This document shows positions 6,006 through 6,963 of a stretch of DNA of 6,963 nt, piece after piece (the first letter of the stretch is position 1; each line of letters starts with the position of its first letter). Origin of the DNA: JACRCE01 sp038043305. Lineage in GTDB: Bacteria > Desulfobacterota > GWC2-55-46. The translations under genes and the position numbers were made by a program. The notes under the pieces were generated by a model, which was not told the origin of the DNA, ran no database searches, and saw nothing but the letters and a program-made list of their open reading frames with translations. The stretch covers positions 1-6,963 of the forward strand of contig JBBTCG010000112.1 in assembly GCA_038043305.1 (NCBI GenBank). The letters run 5' to 3'.

Positions 6006-6875
6006 ATGCCGGATAACAGCGCGGGAAGGCGCCGCCTTCCCGATTGGGCTAAAAAGAGGCTGGCGCGCCCTGAACGGGTGCACGGCATGAAGGCCATACT
6101 CAGGAGGCGCGGCCTCCATACCGTCTGCGAGTCGGCGCGCTGTCCCAATATGGGCGAGTGCTTCGGGAAGCCTACTGCCGCCTTCATGATACTCGGCGAC
6201 GTTTGCACGAGGGGGTGCGGTTTTTGTTCGATAGATAAAACCAATGCCCCTTCTCTGCCTGACGTTGACGAGCCGTTCAATATAGCGCTTACGGCAAAGG
6301 AGATGGGTTTGACGCACGTCGTTGTTACCTCGGTAACGAGGGACGACCTTGCCGACGGCGGCGCGCATCAGTTCGCCATGACGATAAGGGCGCTCCGTGA
6401 CCAAATACCCGCCGCCACGATAGAGGTGCTCACGCCGGACTTCAAAGGCGATAAATCGGCGCTGACAATCGTATTGGACGCGAAGCCGGACATATTCAAC
6501 CATAACGTCGAGACGGTTGAACGGCTGTATCCGATAGTAAGGCCCGAGGCTGATTATCACGGGTCGCTTACGGTTCTGCGTTCGGCAAAGGCAACGGGCG
6601 TTATGACGAAGTCAGGCATCATGGTCGGCCTCGGCGAGACTCCGGAAGAGGTGAAAAAGACGCTTGGCGCGCTCAAAGACGCTCTCTGCGACGCCGTTAC
6701 CATCGGACAGTACCTTCAGCCCACGCGCTTAAATCTGCCGGTCGTCGAGTACGTGAGGCCCGAGGTCTTTGAGAAGTACGAGGCATACGGCAGGTCAATC
6801 GGCCTGAAGCGCGTATATTCTGGCACGTTCGTCAGAAGCTCATACAATGCCGAGAGGCTGGCCGCCGGCGTATGA
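6006..6875 (+). CDS. lipA: Lipoyl synthase LipA
   Basis: LipA is a radical SAM enzyme that inserts two sulfur atoms into octanoyl groups on carrier proteins such as GcvH and the E2 subunits of 2-oxoacid dehydrogenases. The 289-residue product has both iron-sulfur motifs. The auxiliary cluster cysteines are Cys41, Cys46 and Cys52 (CESARCPNMGEC). The radical SAM CxxxCxxC is Cys67, Cys71 and Cys74 (CTRGCGFC). The C-terminal RSSY (277-280) supplies the serine that ligates the sacrificial auxiliary cluster. Biotin synthase is excluded by the double motif. The ATG at 6006 follows AAAGGGA (5991-5997) with 8 nt spacing. Its octanoyl substrate derives from the ACP pathway encoded upstream. No lipB or lplA is present in the window. 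A repeat begins shortly after the stop. Confidence 0.97.
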   Translation: MPDNSAGRRRLPDWAKKRLARPERVHGMKAILRRRGLHTVCESARCPNMGECFGKPTAAFMILGDVCTRGCGFCSIDKTNAPSLPDVDEPFNIALTAKEMGLTHVVVTSVTRDDLADGGAHQFAMTIRALRDQIPAATIEVLTPDFKGDKSALTIVLDAKPDIFNHNVETVERLYPIVRPEADYHGSLTVLRSAKATGVMTKSGIMVGLGETPEEVKKTLGALKDALCDAVTIGQYLQPTRLNLPVVEYVRPEVFEKYEAYGRSIGLKRVYSGTFVRSSYNAERLAAGV

Positions 6876-6891
6876 GTTGTCGTCAGCCGGT

Positions 6892-6963
6892 AAAGACCGT
6901 GATACGTAAAAGTCCCCCTGATAAAGTCCCCCCTGATAAGGGGGGCTAGGGGGGTTGGGGGTT
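6892..6963. repeat. Palindromic repeat, copy 3 (cut by the window edge)
   Basis: It starts with AAAGACCGTGA (6892-6902), which equals the reverse complement of the right end of the copy at 1738-1811. A shortened arm leads to AAAAGTCCCCC. The core 6909-6957 aligns with 5854-5900 with 44 of 49 columns identical. CCCCCC (6928-6933) and GGGGGG (6940-6945) form a 6-bp stem with loop TGATAA, and the outer CCCCC (6914-6918) can pair within GGGGGG (6949-6954). The right arm would lie beyond 6963. It begins 16 bp after the lipA stop and may weakly terminate lipA transcription. Confidence 0.8.

Noticed and set aside
5979..6560. A 193-codon minus-strand frame over lipA
   Set aside because: It is antisense to the radical SAM motifs of lipA and has no credible domain or ribosome site.

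Overview
The window is a compact, mostly one-directional block of housekeeping genes from a Gram-negative-type bacterium. All eight recognisable genes are on the + strand. The order fabD-fabG-acpP-fabF-rpiB-glyA resembles fatty-acid clusters I associate with Desulfobacterota (former Deltaproteobacteria such as Geobacter) and Nitrospirota. The GC-rich coding with heavy ATA (Ile) and AGG (Arg) use, and the CCCCC/GGGGG palindromic repeats, fit an environmental genome of that kind. This placement is inference and I would not name a genus.

Layout. Positions 1-11 may be the last codons of an upstream gene, possibly fabH. fabD (31-969) and fabG (992-1732) follow. A near-perfect inverted repeat (1738-1811) comes next, then a consensus-like promoter (1815-1843) that drives acpP (1895-2134). 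A 266-bp non-coding gap with hairpins precedes fabF (2401-3645). fabF is tightly followed by rpiB (3654-4118) and glyA (4156-5412). This run is closed by a strong intrinsic terminator (5441-5469) and a second palindrome (5474-5499). After it come a small DUF3343 gene (5599-5841), a long nested hairpin repeat (5828-5932), lipA (6006-6875), and a third repeat copy that runs off the right edge.

How the genes work together. FabD loads malonyl groups onto ACP, FabF condenses, and FabG reduces: three steps of type II fatty-acid synthesis on the AcpP carrier. Octanoyl-ACP from this pathway is also the precursor of lipoyl groups, which LipA completes by sulfur insertion. GlyA makes glycine and 5,10-methylene-THF, which connects to the lipoyl-dependent glycine cleavage system. 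RpiB belongs to the pentose phosphate pathway.

I see no undescribed multi-gene system here. The points worth a second look are a modular, three-copy palindromic repeat family placed just after gene ends (one copy supplies the stop codon of the DUF3343 gene), the separate promoter in front of acpP, a FabG whose cofactor-site residues suggest NADH, and the pairing of a DUF3343 gene with lipA.
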